DNA from: Pycnopodia helianthoides
Taxonomy: Eukaryota; Echinodermata; Asteroidea; Forcipulatida; Asteriidae
Assembly (NCBI GenBank): GCA_032158295.1
Contig: CM063262.1
Span: forward strand, 2,327,394 to 2,391,393
DNA: 64,000 nt
Direction: 5' to 3'
The position numbers were made by a program, and so were the translations under genes. The first letter of the stretch is position 1. The number at the start of each line of letters is the position of its first letter. Shown here in pieces: positions 1 through 11,806 of this stretch. The notes beneath the pieces are model-generated. The model saw only the letters and a list, made by a program, of their open reading frames with translations. It ran no database searches and had not been told where the DNA came from.

Positions 1-27
1 GAGAGAGGAGAGAGAGAGAGGAGAGAG

Positions 28-88
<61 letters not shown>

Positions 89-126
89 GAGAGGAGAGAG
101 AGGGGAGAGGAGGGGGGGGGGGGGGT
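1..126. repeat. (GA)n microsatellite ending in a poly-G run
   Basis: Positions 1-111 are almost pure purine, GA dinucleotides mixed with GAG and GGA, followed by an uninterrupted G run at about 112-125. The array probably continues left of the window. Confidence 0.97.
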
Positions 127-171
127 GAGAGACTCTTCATCTTATTAGTACGTGATTAAAATTGTGGATTA

Positions 172-551
172 TTAAAGACACTGGACACCTTTGGTAATTG
201 TCAAAGAGCAGTCTTCTCACTTGGTGTATCTCAACACATGCACAAAATAACAAACCTGTGAAAATTTGAACTCAATTGGTCGTCGAAGTTGCGAGATAAT
301 AATGGTGTCACATGGAGTTGTGTGCTTTCAGAATGCTTTCAGAATGATTTTGAGACCTCACGCGTGAGGTCTCGAAATCAATTACAATATTTTACTGAGA
401 AATTACTTCTTTCTCAAAAACTAGGTTACTTCAGAGGGAGCAGTTTCTCACAATGTTTTATACTATCAACAGCTCTCCATTGCTCGTTACCAAGTAAGTT
501 TTTATGCAAACAATTATTTTGAGGAATTACCAATAGTGTCCAGTGCCTTAA
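172..551. mobile_element. TTAA-flanked palindromic MITE, copy 1
   Basis: TTAA occurs at both edges (172-175 and 548-551). The inner ends are inverted: AGACACTGGACACCTTTGGT on the left, AGGCACTGGACACTATTGGT on the reverse of the right. Body motifs (GGTAATTGTCAA, TCACTTGGTGTAT, ACAAACCTGTGAAAAT, ATCAACAGCTCTCC) recur in the copies at 13633 and 35582. There is no transposase frame. TTAA target duplication is typical of piggyBac-like elements. The frame at 289-522 is a by-product. Confidence 0.85.
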
Positions 552-2690
552 GGCGCATCCAGACCAATCAACCCCATGGTCTGAACAGTCCAAGAAGGAA
601 ACTTTTCATTTGTAAAAAACCCTCATTGTTTGATGACATACAACTTGATCACTGTATCAATATTATGCCTTTGTCAACTTTTTTGAGTTAGTCATTATTT
701 TTGTAGGAGGGGGTGGTACTAATGGGATTTTTTTCTGTAAGGAATCTCATTGGGGGGGGGGGGTGGAGGGCACTGGATTTGTAGTTTTCGGCTGTTGTTG
801 TGGTGGGCGCGGGGGGGGGGGCACATTGCATGTCGATAGAGTTTGCACATACAGCAGATACCGTTTTTCGACAAGACTACCATTTGTAAACAAGGTTATT
901 TCAGCCATTGGCTGCCAACCATGTATTTGTTTTTAATAATAAACCAGAATATACATGTATTTATATATAGCGGTATCACTGGACTAATAAAGTGATTTTC
1001 TTAGTTAACAGATTTCGGGGAAAATCTGCAATAAATTACGGCCCTACCCGCTGAAAGGCCTGAGCTTGATCAATAGCCTGAAGAAAAAAAACCGCCAAAG
1101 AAACAGTTGACGTTAGTTAAATTCATCACTTTTATAACTGGCAGCTGAACACAGGCGAACGACCTGCTGCTTTCTATCACAAGAGGGCGACACCACAAAA
1201 ACACAATGTGTGTGACGCGTTCTCAAAAACCACAGAGCTGTATGCAAAAAGACTCAATGATGATGAACTCGCTCCTGCAACTTTGCCCTCGTCGTTCTCA
1301 CACTGAAAAGGGGACGCGTCTTTGCGAGTACATTGCCTACTTATGGGGACGTGATCACACCAATGATTCGCTTTGTTTTGTTTTTGAGGTCATCGAAAAG
1401 TGTCTGAACTTTGACCTTGAAGTGTTTCACTGGTATTGCAGATTGATATGTTTACGTTATACAACGGGAGGTGCTGTTGGTCACCGCTGAAACTCGGCCA
1501 TGTTGGAAATCAGTGAGTCACTCTTGCAGTATCAGTCCGCATTTTGCGAAAAATGCAATTGCAAAAAAAATTAAATGATTAGTTTTGCTTATGTTTGTGC
1601 CAAAAATATGTGATGTATAATTTGTTGGTTTACTGAAAGGCTTGAAGCGCAACTCACTAATTTATATATCATATTTAGAACTACTTTATAGATATGCGTA
1701 GTTGAACTATATTCTGAGTAAAGTGTCAAAGACGAGAAGAGGGCGATAAGACTGCCAAAATTTTAACGAATTTTGTTAAAATTTCACCAAATTGTGATTG
1801 ATAACATCGTCTAGAATGACGCTACTACTATACATGGTATATGAGGAATACAAATAAATATAGTTTCCCGAGCTGAAACTGTTGGCACAACTCAACATTT
1901 GGACATTTTGCAAGTGTCTGGCGGCCAGCCACGGTAAGTTGTCAACGTCCAAGAAAGTCCATCATGATTAACTTTGTAAATTGTATTGGACCTACGTACG
2001 TAATGTCAATTGCTGTACAGTGTATAGTTTATGAAGTTAGTGACTGAGAGTGTATGTTTTGTGTAGCTAGCAAATACGCATGCATTCTAAAAAATGAGAT
2101 ACATGTAGATAAATTTCAACCTTTTTTTAACACCACTAATGACTCGTTGGTTCACCTTATTATATCCCTAATAAAAATGTTTATAAATATTTTCATTTTA
2201 ATTTTTCAAATAATTTTTGTTATTATTTAATTTTTTGTTTTTATTAAGAAAGGAAAAATATTGATTGGCAATGCCCCCCACCCCAGTGATTTTTGAATTT
2301 TGAAGTTCTGTGACAACGTACACAGGCCTATGTATGATGTACTCCTAGAATTATGAGGTTCCATGAACCTCATACCATACATAACTCATTATATTGTCTA
2401 GTTCTTTGTGGTTATTGTAAGTAGTACGTAACCCTTGATCCTCCCGAAAGATGTCGACCGGAGGGTTGTGACAAAACGTGTTAAAATTTTGAAATAATTT
2501 TAATGTTTTTTTTTTCAACATTTCAAATTTACTCAATTGGGTACGCTTTAAATTAAAGCTGTGCCTATTTACACGGTTACACAGTTATTAACCGACCTGA
2601 CGTGCGGTTTACACGTTTACATTTTAACCGTTTGAATTAACCGTTAACAACTTCACTTAAAACTGCCACTGCCAGACCACATTGCAATCT
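552..2690. other. Upstream DNA without a recognisable gene
   Basis: AT-rich sequence with G runs near 750-765 and 810-820. An open frame at 1206-1490 has no recognisable motif or splice context. A solo copy of the end of the 2691-3342 palindrome sits at about 2341-2374. Confidence 0.7.
2341..2374 (+). repeat. Solo terminal copy of the palindrome's end
   Basis: ACTCCTAGAATTATGAGG and the following TTCCATGAACCTCATA are identical to the first 34 nt of the element at 2691, about 350 bp upstream of it. It may be a remnant of another copy. Confidence 0.85.
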
Positions 2691-3342
2691 ACTCCTAGAA
2701 TTATGAGGTTCCATGAACCTCATAGAGGTCCATGTACAAACTACAATACAAAACTTTTTTTCATTTACGTTTCTGCACCTGGAGTTCTCATTTGAAATCG
2801 GATCTCGCCAAAATTAGGCTCTACGTGTTCCTTGGAATCTCATTGAGCGTTTCATGGGTCAAGAAAATCCACTCCGCAAATTTAAAATTGTTAAAAAGCA
2901 ATAAATTCTTACCGTCATTCCCAGTCCTCTTCAAACAGTGTGAGTGTTATAACAAATATGGCGCTTGCTGCGCTCGCAAAGGTTTACCGAACAAACTGGT
3001 ACTCCGCGCGCAGCAACGCTGGTCCCGGCAACTGTAGGTTGGTTTTGTACACACATCATGTGACTCCAGCGCCATATTTGTTATAACACTCACACTGTTT
3101 GAAGAGGACTGGGAATGACGGTAAGAATTTATTGCTTTTTAACAATTTTAAATTTGCGGAGTGGATTTTCTTGACCCATGCAACGCTCATTGAGATTCCA
3201 AGGAACACGTAGAGCCTAATTTTGGCGAGATCCGATTTCAAATGAGAACTCCAGGTGCAGAAACGTAAATGAAAAAAAGTTTTGTATTGTAGTTTGTACA
3301 TGGACCTCTATGAGGTTCATGGAACCTCATAATTCTAGGAGT
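2691..3342. mobile_element. Near-perfect 652-bp palindrome (long hairpin/foldback element)
   Basis: The left arm 2691-2965 and right arm 3068-3342 are 275 nt each and reverse complements with two mismatches that I can find (near 2847 and 2854 on the left). The spacer is 102 nt. The termini ACTCCTAGAATTATGAGG contain an inner palindrome, ATGAGGTTC-CAT-GAACCTCAT. Flanks are TA on both sides, next to ATTGCAATC on each side. Frames in the two arms translate to nearly the same N-terminus, which is a consequence of the palindrome and not evidence of a gene. It looks like a young non-autonomous element with TA insertion preference. Confidence 0.88.
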
Positions 3343-4380
3343 AATTGCAATCATGATACAACTCGTACACATCCGTGCGACACACAAGGTAGTCACTAGT
3401 CACATCAATTCAAAAAATGTACAGGCTTGTAGTCTTTTGTTATCTTGCTACTCTGCAAGGAAGGCAAGAAACATTGAGCACTAGAGGGCACTTTCAGACC
3501 GATGCGATAGGATTAGAGTATATGCCCTCTGTTGGTGAAATTTACGTGATAACACCTTCACCTAAGACAACGCTTGACTGTGCATGCTCTGGAAATCATA
3601 GCTGGTACACTCGCTAAAGCCGCACACAGCATTGTCATCGCTGGTTTGTACGCGAAAGCTGTCGGCAGCATGGTCCAGCTAGCACGGTGCATTGGCAGTT
3701 TTAGCTTGTTTACAAAAACTACACATCGCGTAGGCTGTACTGTACTAAAATGATAACATTATGTTAGGAAAATTGCTTCATTACTTTGTATTATTGTGTA
3801 GTGTCCTGAGCCTGTGTAGGATTTCTCCTGGGCCCTATCTTCTGACGTACAGTGTACGTGCGGAATAGATAATCGGGATGACCACAAATACATGTAAACG
3901 ACTTCTTGACAAGTTGACGCAAGTGGTAATATCTCTAAACAGGGTTTTATTAAGAGCTCTCCTCCTTTCCAGTATCTTCCCCAAACTTAATTCTTATTTT
4001 TACACTCCTTGTTTTATTTTCAGCTTTGTTATTCATCATTTTCTAAATCAAAGTATTATTTTTTTATAAAAAGAAACCAACCGCGAACACGCGCTTAGCA
4101 ATTAGCTCGCGCATGCGGTTGATTACTTTACAGATCACAACAATTGTTATTATTATTACTGTTACCACTTGTGATAACAGCCCAAAAGATTACAATGTAA
4201 CCAATGTTTTAGTACAATAATGCGTTTAAAGTTGTTTGATGATTTTTCCGATGCCACCATGAGCAGGGTTCTCCCGAATGTTTATCAAAACTTTGGGGCA
4301 TTCTTCAACCAAAATTAGTAGTCCCGCCTTTAAAGAATAGCAACAGCTCTTGATTTTTTTTTTCCTCTGTGAAAGTTCCG
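3343..4380. other. No gene recognised
   Basis: Mixed-composition DNA with short unsupported frames at 3417-3617 and 3878-4069. Confidence 0.6.
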
Positions 4381-4580
4381 CCGGCCGGAAAACAGTTGGA
4401 CATCTAAATGGTTTTAAATCACAAGTTTCATTTTAAATGGTTGGCAAATTAAATGCAGTATGCAGAAAACTAGTCTAGATGGATTGGGGGAAGGTTGCTC
4501 GACTTTGCTCACTGGATGGCCAGTTCAGCAGTATGGCCGCCGGCCAAATGCCAGGCAGTTGTCACCCTGCCTGGATAAGT
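4381..4580. repeat. Diverged repeat of the GGCCA/GGACCAGT family
   Basis: Phrases such as CTGGATGGCCAGTTCAGCAG and GGCCGCCGGCCAAATGCCAG resemble the repeats at 5495, 10335, 16177 and 53325. Boundaries are uncertain. Confidence 0.4.
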
Positions 4581-5118
4581 TTAGCCAAACTAATCAAATA
4601 AGAACTGAAAAACTGTCTGCCTTCGGCCGGTTAAAATCTGTTTACCAATATTTAACTATACAGTTGTACGAATGTGAATCAAGCAGTCTGAAAATTTTGA
4701 GTGCAGTAATTCAGTTAAGACTAGTTTGTTTACAAATTGATGTTTATTTTTGGAATGGACAGAGTTCACGCATCATTTGACGTCAAAGTATCATTTATGT
4801 ACTGTACAGTGTACATGTAACAATTTCTCCAGTAATTTGTTGATGTTCAGGGTTCACACATTTGTACACTTACAAACAAAATTAATAATAGTAATAGACC
4901 ATGGAAGCCCTTTGACCTTTTGAATGTTGTACCAGGAAAAAAAGTGCACCTCTGCTGACTAGGAGCCGATTTCACGAACTCCACATGTCAGACTGATCTT
5001 ACATGTAACTATGTCTGACGTCACAATTTATAAACCGCTGTGGCGATATTGACACCTCATCACCATGATCACAAGATAAATTATATTAGTGCACAGGTAC
5101 AGGTGTTTGGCCGGACCT

Positions 5119-5291
5119 GGGCCCAATTTCATAGAGCTGCTTAAGCAGAAAATATTGCTTAACAATTTTCTGCTAAGCAGAAATGAGCAGGATACCAGTC
5201 ACAAATTGTACAGGTGGCATGGTATTTTGGCTGGTATTCTTATTCTGGTAAGCATAATTTTGTTGTGCTTAGCTACTTTTTGTGCTTAAAG
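5119..5291. mobile_element. MITE of the GGGCCCAATTTCATAGAGC family
   Basis: Starts GGGCCCAATTTCATAGAGCT, then GCTTAAGCAG, contains AATGAGCAGGATACCAGTCA and ATTCTGGTAAGCATAATTTT, and ends near TTTTTGTGCTTAAAGG. This is one of about 18 related copies in the window, in both orientations. It has no coding capacity. Confidence 0.85.
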
Positions 5292-5494
5292 GAGCCGTTA
5301 TTAATCCACCTTAGATTCTAGAAACACTGACTGAACTCTCTCGCGCACTGAAGTGACAGAACGCCGATGTTAAAACTGTACACAGCTACCTGAGCAGACG
5401 GTAATCGCTTAAGTTATACCCCCCGGAAGTGATACAATTGTTTTTGAGAGCACCCTCACGCGGTCAAAAATACGGCGCATTGGACCCTCGAAAA

Positions 5495-5920
5495 CCCGGT
5501 TTGCCCTTAACTTTTTCAGTGACTAGCCAGCAGTGACCAGTTAGCTTTCTGTTCACTGGTCCGTATTTGTCTCAAGTCGAGGAGGGCGTGTTTCAACTCT
5601 GAACTACATGTAGCCAGCCGAACCACTCGCAGAGAATTTTTACCCGTCCTCGGGGTGTTTTAACTGAGTATTTGACCGGCATTAACCCTCCTACTGTCAG
5701 TGACTCTTGGCAACATTTTCCAGTGAGTTGACCAACCATTTGAAACCATTCGACTGCCAAGGTTGTGTACGGTGGCACAACTGTGCACAGAACTAACTGT
5801 GTACTGTGTACATGCATTCCCTCATGGTATCATATTGCAGGCTGGCATAGTTTATCTATCATTCGAAACCACAGTGAATGGTATTGAATGGTCAGACAGC
5901 AAGAGGGCTAAAAGACACTC
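5495..5920. repeat. Composite of two interspersed repeats
   Basis: 5495-5640 is a copy of the family with TTTGCCCTTAACTTTTTCAG and AGCCAGCCGAACCACT, also at 10335 and 16177. 5680-5912 has opposed ends, ACCCTCCTACTGTCAGTGAC and GGTCAGACAGCAAGAGGGCT, and matches the units at 20430, 33355 and 57690. Confidence 0.7.
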
Positions 5921-7616
5921 TGGTCGACACTAAGGAATCCAGTAATTTTAGTTTTAGGTCAATTCCCTTACTTCCTTGAACAGGTCCTTCGATGCATTGT
6001 TTTTTTAACCAAACATCCTAAATTTGAAGTTTATACTAGATATAATTTCCTGCCCAATAACGATTAGGACAAAATAAGAAATACGCGGTCCATCCAGTTT
6101 AAGTTTAGAACTTCCAGACCTATAGCCTACATGTACATCAGGGCTCAAATTTGGGGGAAAAATCCACAAGACCACGGGACTTGTACCTCAAAATGTTTAC
6201 TGGACCAGAAATAATTTTACAAGACCAGATTCATACTGAGAAAAGACTTCCTTGCACAGTTTAACTTGCATTTAATTGAACAAGCACTAAAGACATATAG
6301 AGAAGATTTACCTCATTTGTCTTAAAGGGTATTACGTTACAAATCATTACTCAAAGTCAACATTTGAACATAATTTGTTTCTGTTCAAGATATTATAGAG
6401 TGAGCTACATTGTACATGTACATGAATTGTTATTGAATTGTGTTGGGACACCCAGTTTTTAAATTTCCAGCAAATTTGGACGCTCTACCAAATCCTGGCT
6501 AAAACCTTGGTGGGGACAGTCGAAAAATTCAGGCCCCTACTGTATCTGTTCATCTCACAGTTTGCCTTGATCTTTACTGATGCGCAAAAGTTGTTGTTCC
6601 CTGCAAGAAAAGCCTACTGCAACCTCCCTGGGCTTACAGGAGGCTCCAGGGCCCTCAACTCGGAAGTTGTTGTTGTTCAGCTTGTTTATCAACCTACTTG
6701 CATATTCGATGAGGAGGTTGCTGGCAGGTTAATGTGTAGCTAAGAAACACTTTGTACATGTACATACAGAATTGCTGTTTAACGTATTCCTCTTGTCCTT
6801 CGATAACGAATGATGGCCGTCGTGATTAAGAAGTTGTTTCTCGTACAAAATGTGTGTACAATTCAAGAGGCCCAAAGTTTTGAGTGTTGGAATTTGTACA
6901 CTACATGTCCGTGATGTAATTGAATGAATTCCGTTTTCTAAAACTCTGAATTCTGTTTTTTACCCGTGTTATTTGTTTACAATTTCCGTGATAACATTGG
7001 TGTTAGTTCAAGGTTAAAAAACCACAATAAATATGACAAAACCATCCTCTTGAATTTCAAATCTATACTATGAACATGAAATTTACAAAACAGAAGTCCA
7101 TCCGATGCATTGTCCCTGTGGATACTGTCTTACTCAAAGATCTGGTGATAAGGTTTCATTGTGAAGTTTTCTCGGTGGCAAAGCCTTTCGTTTGGTCGCC
7201 ATGCCTTGTGCATGCGACACACTGGAACACAGACGGAGTGTGCGCTGGTACGGTACCCAGACTCTATTGGCCCGATTTCAGCACGTAGTTCATGGCACTG
7301 TCATCTGGATCCCTATGCGTGGCATAGCTTAACATGTACTAAGGGAATGTTGGCAAAGAACACACAGACTAAAATAAGGTAGACTCAAAAAGGGAATGTC
7401 CAAGTAGCACACTGGGGATCGATCTAGAATGTTGTATTTTGTTTGTTCTCGATTTTATTTTAGTCTTTATTCGAATCCAGTATTTCGATTGCTGTTGAAT
7501 TCAGATTATTTTTAAAATTTCTACTGCAGTTTTTACTGGACAAAATACATCCAGGCTAGTGCTAAGGTTGAGCCGTGTTACATTTATGTACATCATCGTA
7601 CTAGTATAAGAGAACC
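5921..7616. other. No gene recognised
   Basis: AT-rich sequence with several ACATGTAC motifs. Frames at 6438-6743 and 7070-7382 show no domain, splice or codon pattern. Confidence 0.6.
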
Positions 7617-7800
7617 TCAGGCCTGGAATTTCATCTTTGAGAGGGCAAGGCCATTTTCATTTTGCAAAGGGCACTTCCATTGGAAAATCTTTAAGTCTAT
7701 AGGAAACTTTTGAAGGGGCACCAATGCCAAAACAAGGGCAACGAAGGCCATGGCCTCCGTGGCCTCCGTGTAATTCCAGGCCTGGAACCTGTGTGCTCCG
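7617..7800. repeat. Interspersed repeat (AGGCCTGGAATTTCATC family)
   Basis: GCCTGGAATTTCATCTTTGA, a block with GGGCACTTCCATTGGAAAAT, and CTTTTGAAGGGGCACCAATG recur at 39349 with the same order. The GGGGCACCAAGG part is the seed of the minisatellites at 10541 and 32011. Confidence 0.75.
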
Positions 7801-8196
7801 TGGCATTTTGTGTTCATCCTACATGACCTATGGCATCTTCCCTTTGCCATTCGCCAAACCAAAGCCCCCAAATTCAAGTGCGTCAGTTCAACGCTCATTT
7901 ATTTATAACCTGCTAATTCAGGAGCAGTTTGGGGTATACTGATTGTTGTCTAAATAAGGAACATTGCTTTAGTCTCATGATGGGAAGCAGTCACGCTGTC
8001 TGACTGGTGGGTGTGTGGATAGGAAGAAGGGAAAAAAAAGGTCACAGCAAAAGACGCAGTGAAAAAAATCAAGATGCAGTGAAAGTACAACTGATTCAAT
8101 TCAGCAAGTTGTTACAGATGTCCTAGAATTGTTCGAGAAGAGGGGGGGGGGGGGTGCAGGGTTCGCCCCAGGATTTTTTCAAAATTGAGGGGGTAT

Positions 8197-8592
8197 AAGT
8201 CACCGGACTCAAGCTCTGGTGTTTCTGATCAGCAGAGTGTGGGTTCGAGTCCCAGTCGTGACACTTGTGTCCTTAAGCAAGACACTTAACCATTATTGCT
8301 TCGTCCTTCGGATGGGACGTAAAGCCGTTGGTCCCGTGTGTTGTGTAACGCACATAAAAGAACCCAGTACACTTATCGAAAAGAGAAGGGGTTTGCCCCG
8401 GTGTTCCTGGTTTGATTGGCAGCATATGGCGCCACAGCACCTTGTAAACCATTACATGGTGCTATGTAAAGGAAAAAGGGTCCCATACTTCAAAACGTAG
8501 CTCCACATACCTGGCAGGAAATATATATATATATCAGCGCTTAGAAACGCCTGTATTAAGCGCTATATAAATGTTGTTATTATTATTATTCT
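8197..8592 (+). mobile_element. tRNA-derived SINE
   Basis: The head carries a Pol III B box, GGTTCGAGTCC, at 8242-8252. The body includes CCTTAAGCAAGACACTTAAC and CACATAAAAGAACCCAGTAC, and the 3' end is AAGCGCTATATAAATGTTGT followed by (TTA)n. This is typical of invertebrate tRNA-derived SINEs. A (TA)n tract sits at about 8522-8534. The frame at 8219-8500 lies inside the SINE and is not a gene. Confidence 0.85.
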
Positions 8593-9039
8593 GGACCTAC
8601 ACACTGTACATGTAAGTATTTTGAAAGTTTGGCCTTCGTGGAAGCACGCTGAATTGAAACAAGGTCCTCAAAATGTTTTTTTTGCTTGGCGTTTATCTGT
8701 GGTTTGAAAAGCCCTCACTGTGCAATATGGGGCATTCTGAATGGTTTTTTATTCTTTATAATTTTTGTGGATTTGAAATAATTTTTGCGCGTATCGGCCC
8801 ACAATTACGTTAGCTTGTGCATGGGGAGAAACCTGGAAGTGTTGGAGCTTGTGCAGGGCTTGACCTTGGCCCGGCCGTACATTTTGTCCTGAAATTTGTC
8901 AGGGCCTACAGTGGTGTATTAATATCCTCTTTGTGACTTGCTCTGCAGGCGATTGGAAAATGTGCAGTCGGCTTAGTGTAATACTATGGTCATCCTTTTT
9001 CTTTTCTTTTTTGATTGGGTAAAATAAAAACTTTGATGG

Positions 9040-9191
9040 AAGCACAACAAAATGATGCTTCCAGAATAAGGTTTTCCAGCCAAAATACCATGTTACGTGC
9101 ACCATATCTGATTGGTATTCTGCTCATTTTTGCTAAGCACAAACTTTGTAAGCAAAATTGACTGTTTAAGCAGTTCTATGAAATTGGGCCC
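9040..9191. mobile_element. MITE of the GGGCCCAATTTCATAGAGC family
   Basis: Contains CCAGAATAAGG, CCAGCCAAAATACCATG and TTCTGCTCATTTTTGCTAAG, and ends TATGAAATTGGGCCCA. Confidence 0.8.
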
Positions 9192-9724
9192 AGATTGTAC
9201 CGGATCAATTGACTGTTGGAGTTTTAGAGACATTTTAATGATGCATCATGCCCAATGTATTGTGTCTCATAGACATTTTCTGAGTAAGAGTTACAGGCTG
9301 GAAAGCAGACTAGTGTACACACGACACTCTAGCTATTACGTGTACATGTACAGTATGTGCCACATAAACTGACTAATACAATGGAAGTCAAGTTCAAGGC
9401 TTGAGTAAAAGACTAATAACATCATAATATGATGCACAGGCTATTAGTGCACACCAGAGCAATGTAAAGTAGTTGACTTCTAGATGTGACAGGAAAGCCC
9501 TTAATCCAGTCGCATTTGGCTAAATCAACAAAAGGGGCTCAAAGTGTCTTGTACATACACATACACACTGTACATGTATAGTCACGTGTGGATTGTAATG
9601 TGTACTGAAGGCTGGGTGGTGATCTAAAGCAGCCTGTGGAAGGCTGTGATGACCTGTGCGAGACTGTGTGTACATTGTGCATTAACATGAATAGCGATAG
9701 TGTCTAGAACTACACCTTGCTAAA

Positions 9725-9916
9725 CGTGGATGGATTTGACGTTTCTTTTAAAAATTACCAAAATAGTTTTGTTGCTGTTTTCTCAGCAAGTAGACGCTGG
9801 ATTCAGCTGAAACTGTCACATGTGACTTTTATTGCTTCTTTCTTTTATAATTTTGCCAATAGATTTATAAGCATTACGTTGACCAAAACCAAATGATGAC
9901 ACTAACTTTAACTAAA
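9725..9916. mobile_element. Right half of a TTAA-type MITE
   Basis: Matches the right half of the element at 23148-23616, sharing GCTGTTTTCTCAGCAAGTAG, TTTATAATTTTGCCAATAGA and ATTACGTTGACCAAAACCAA. The left half is not present. Confidence 0.65.
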
Positions 9917-10334
9917 TTCTGACCAGATTGGTTAGATGGTGTTTTTGTATAAAAAAAAACTAGAAGACGGGATTGGAATCTACTCTTCATAAAACAATGA
10001 TTTACATTCTTACTGCAGGTGGCTGGCTTCCCACTGTTTGATTGCCAGAAACGTAAAGCAAGCATACTTTGAAAAGATCAATGTCTAACCTGTATACATG
10101 TTGTATTTCCTGTTTCATAGTATTGTGCTTTGGGTATAAAATCAGTTATAGCATGAGGAGATTCAGCACAAGCGAACAACTCAAAATTATTCCTGATGTA
10201 TAATTACAAAATCCCTGATAAAAATAAAGTGGAAATGTTAGTGTGTGATTTCACTGAAATGTGAACCCTGTTCTACAAGAAATCACTGGCCTCGGGCCTG
10301 TGTGAATATTGAGCCCTGTTGGTATGGTTAACAG

Positions 10335-10490
10335 GGTTTGCCCATAACTTTTTTTTTCAGTGGCTGGCCAGGAGGACCAGTCAAGTCATTTTGCTAGTCA
10401 CTAGCTCTTTCACTATAGTCCGTAATGTAGGAAATAGGGATGCTTTTCAACATTGAACTAGCCAGCCGGACCACTTGGAGTTAATTTTTG
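10335..10490. repeat. Interspersed repeat (AGGGTTTGCCCATAAC family)
   Basis: AACAGGGTTTGCCCATAACT, AGTGGCTGGCCAGGAGGACC and AACTAGCCAGCCGGACCACT match copies at 5495 and, in reverse, 16177-16560. Confidence 0.7.
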
Positions 10491-10540
10491 ACTGGTTCTC
10501 AGGAAATTTTGATTTGAAATGGAACGTTTCCAAGGGCAGT

Positions 10541-10755
10541 CAAGGCAATGACCAGAGGTGCCAAGGCAACGACCAGGGGCGCCAAGGCAATGGCCAGGGC
10601 ACCAAGGCAATGGCCAGGGGCGCCAAGGCAATGACCAGGGGCGCCAAGGCAATGACCAGGGGCGCCAAGGCAATGGCAGGGGCGCCAAGGCAATGGCCAG
10701 GGGCGCCAAGGCAATGACCAGGGGCGCCAAGGCAATGACCAGGGGCGCCAAGGCG
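10541..10755 (+). repeat. 21-bp minisatellite, about 10 copies
   Basis: The unit CAAGGCAATGACCAGGGGCGC repeats with small variants (GGCCAGG, GGCAGG). Because 21 is divisible by 3, long repetitive frames exist on both strands; these are by-products. Confidence 0.95.
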
Positions 10756-11146
10756 ATTTGCCTCCTTGAAGTATCACATTGTAGGTCTAGCCCCTTTAAC
10801 ACGCTGCGTCAATTGCTGCACCATCTCCGTCCTGCTGTTTCTTCACACTCGGTTTGATACCCCCTTCTGGCCGGGACTAATTGTAACAAAGAGGCAAAGA
10901 TATTAGAAGACGTGGCGATAGTCGGACAGATGTCAAATGCCCAAAGTACATGGTTCGTTTGTAATCACTCGTCTGTGACGAATGTTTAGATACATTATGA
11001 ATTTGCAATCGTGAAACTTTTGAGTGAAAATCCCCTGAAAACATGAATGACAGTTATTCTCAATTTTTTTTTCTGAGTGAAAAAAAAAAAAGTGAGTAAT
11101 GCAATGTACCTGTATGCCGAGTTACACACATGTAGCTCTTAACTTC

Positions 11147-11286
11147 AGGCATGCAACTTTTCCTCGGATCAGCTGATGTCCTCTTTTTTTATTCTCACTT
11201 TTACTGTTCAAAATTGAAAAATACTGTACAAAATCTTTGAAATTTTGTAATTTCCTCTTTTTTGGTGAAGTTACAGTTGCATGCCT
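11147..11286. mobile_element. 140-bp MITE with AGGCATGCAAC ends, copy 1
   Basis: Terminal inverted repeats AGGCATGCAAC and GTTGCATGCCT bracket 140 nt nearly identical to 14328-14467. Shared motifs are TTTTCCTCGGATCAGCTGAT and TTTCCTCTTTTTTGGTGAAG. Confidence 0.88.
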
Positions 11287-11320
11287 TTAACTTTTGTCAG
11301 TGTCCAGCTAGGCAGCACCA

Positions 11321-11509
11321 GGGCCCAATTTCATGGAACTGCTTAAGCACAAAAAGATGCTAAGCCTAAGCACAACAAAATTATGCTTACCGGACTAAGG
11401 TTACCAGCCAAACTACCATTTGTGACTGGTGTCCTGCTCATTTCTGCTTATCAAAACAATCTTCAGCAATATTTTCTGCTTAAGCTGCTCTATGAAATTT
11501 TGGCCCAAG
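11321..11509. mobile_element. MITE of the GGGCCCAATTTCATAGAGC family
   Basis: Begins GGGCCCAATTTCATGGAACT and ends CTCTATGAAATTTTGGCCCA. Both inverted ends are present. Confidence 0.85.
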
Positions 11510-11531
11510 TGTAAATTCTGTTGGCCCATGG

Positions 11532-11806
11532 TTGGACTGAGGACTGCACAAGTAAACTGATTAGGCTTTAAATGGGATCAGGCATACCACAATAATCAGA
11601 GTCCAACAGTCTGGGTGTTGAGTTACTGAAGGGTTTTGGACTGAGGACTGCACTAGTAAACTGATTAAGCTTTACATGGGATCAGGCAAACCACCATAAT
11701 CAGAGTCCAACAGTCTGGATGTTGAGTTACTGTATGGTTTTGGATGGAGAACTGCAACTGATCATGCTTTACATGGGATTAGACATGCTTGGACCATAAT
11801 CAGAGT
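11532..11806 (+). repeat. 104-bp tandem repeat, about 2.6 copies
   Basis: TTGGACTGAGGACTGCAC starts at 11532 and about 11636, and a variant starts near 11740. Each unit contains ATAATCAGAGTCCAACAGTC and GTTGAGTTACTG. No repeat-element ends were seen. Confidence 0.88.

Noticed and set aside
2732..3301. Two related proteins starting MYKLQYKTFFHLRF on opposite strands
   Set aside because: They are the two arms of one palindrome; no conserved domain.
10458..10857. Repetitive proteins on both strands over the 21-bp array
   Set aside because: A 21-bp unit without stops opens frames by itself; no start context or transcript evidence.
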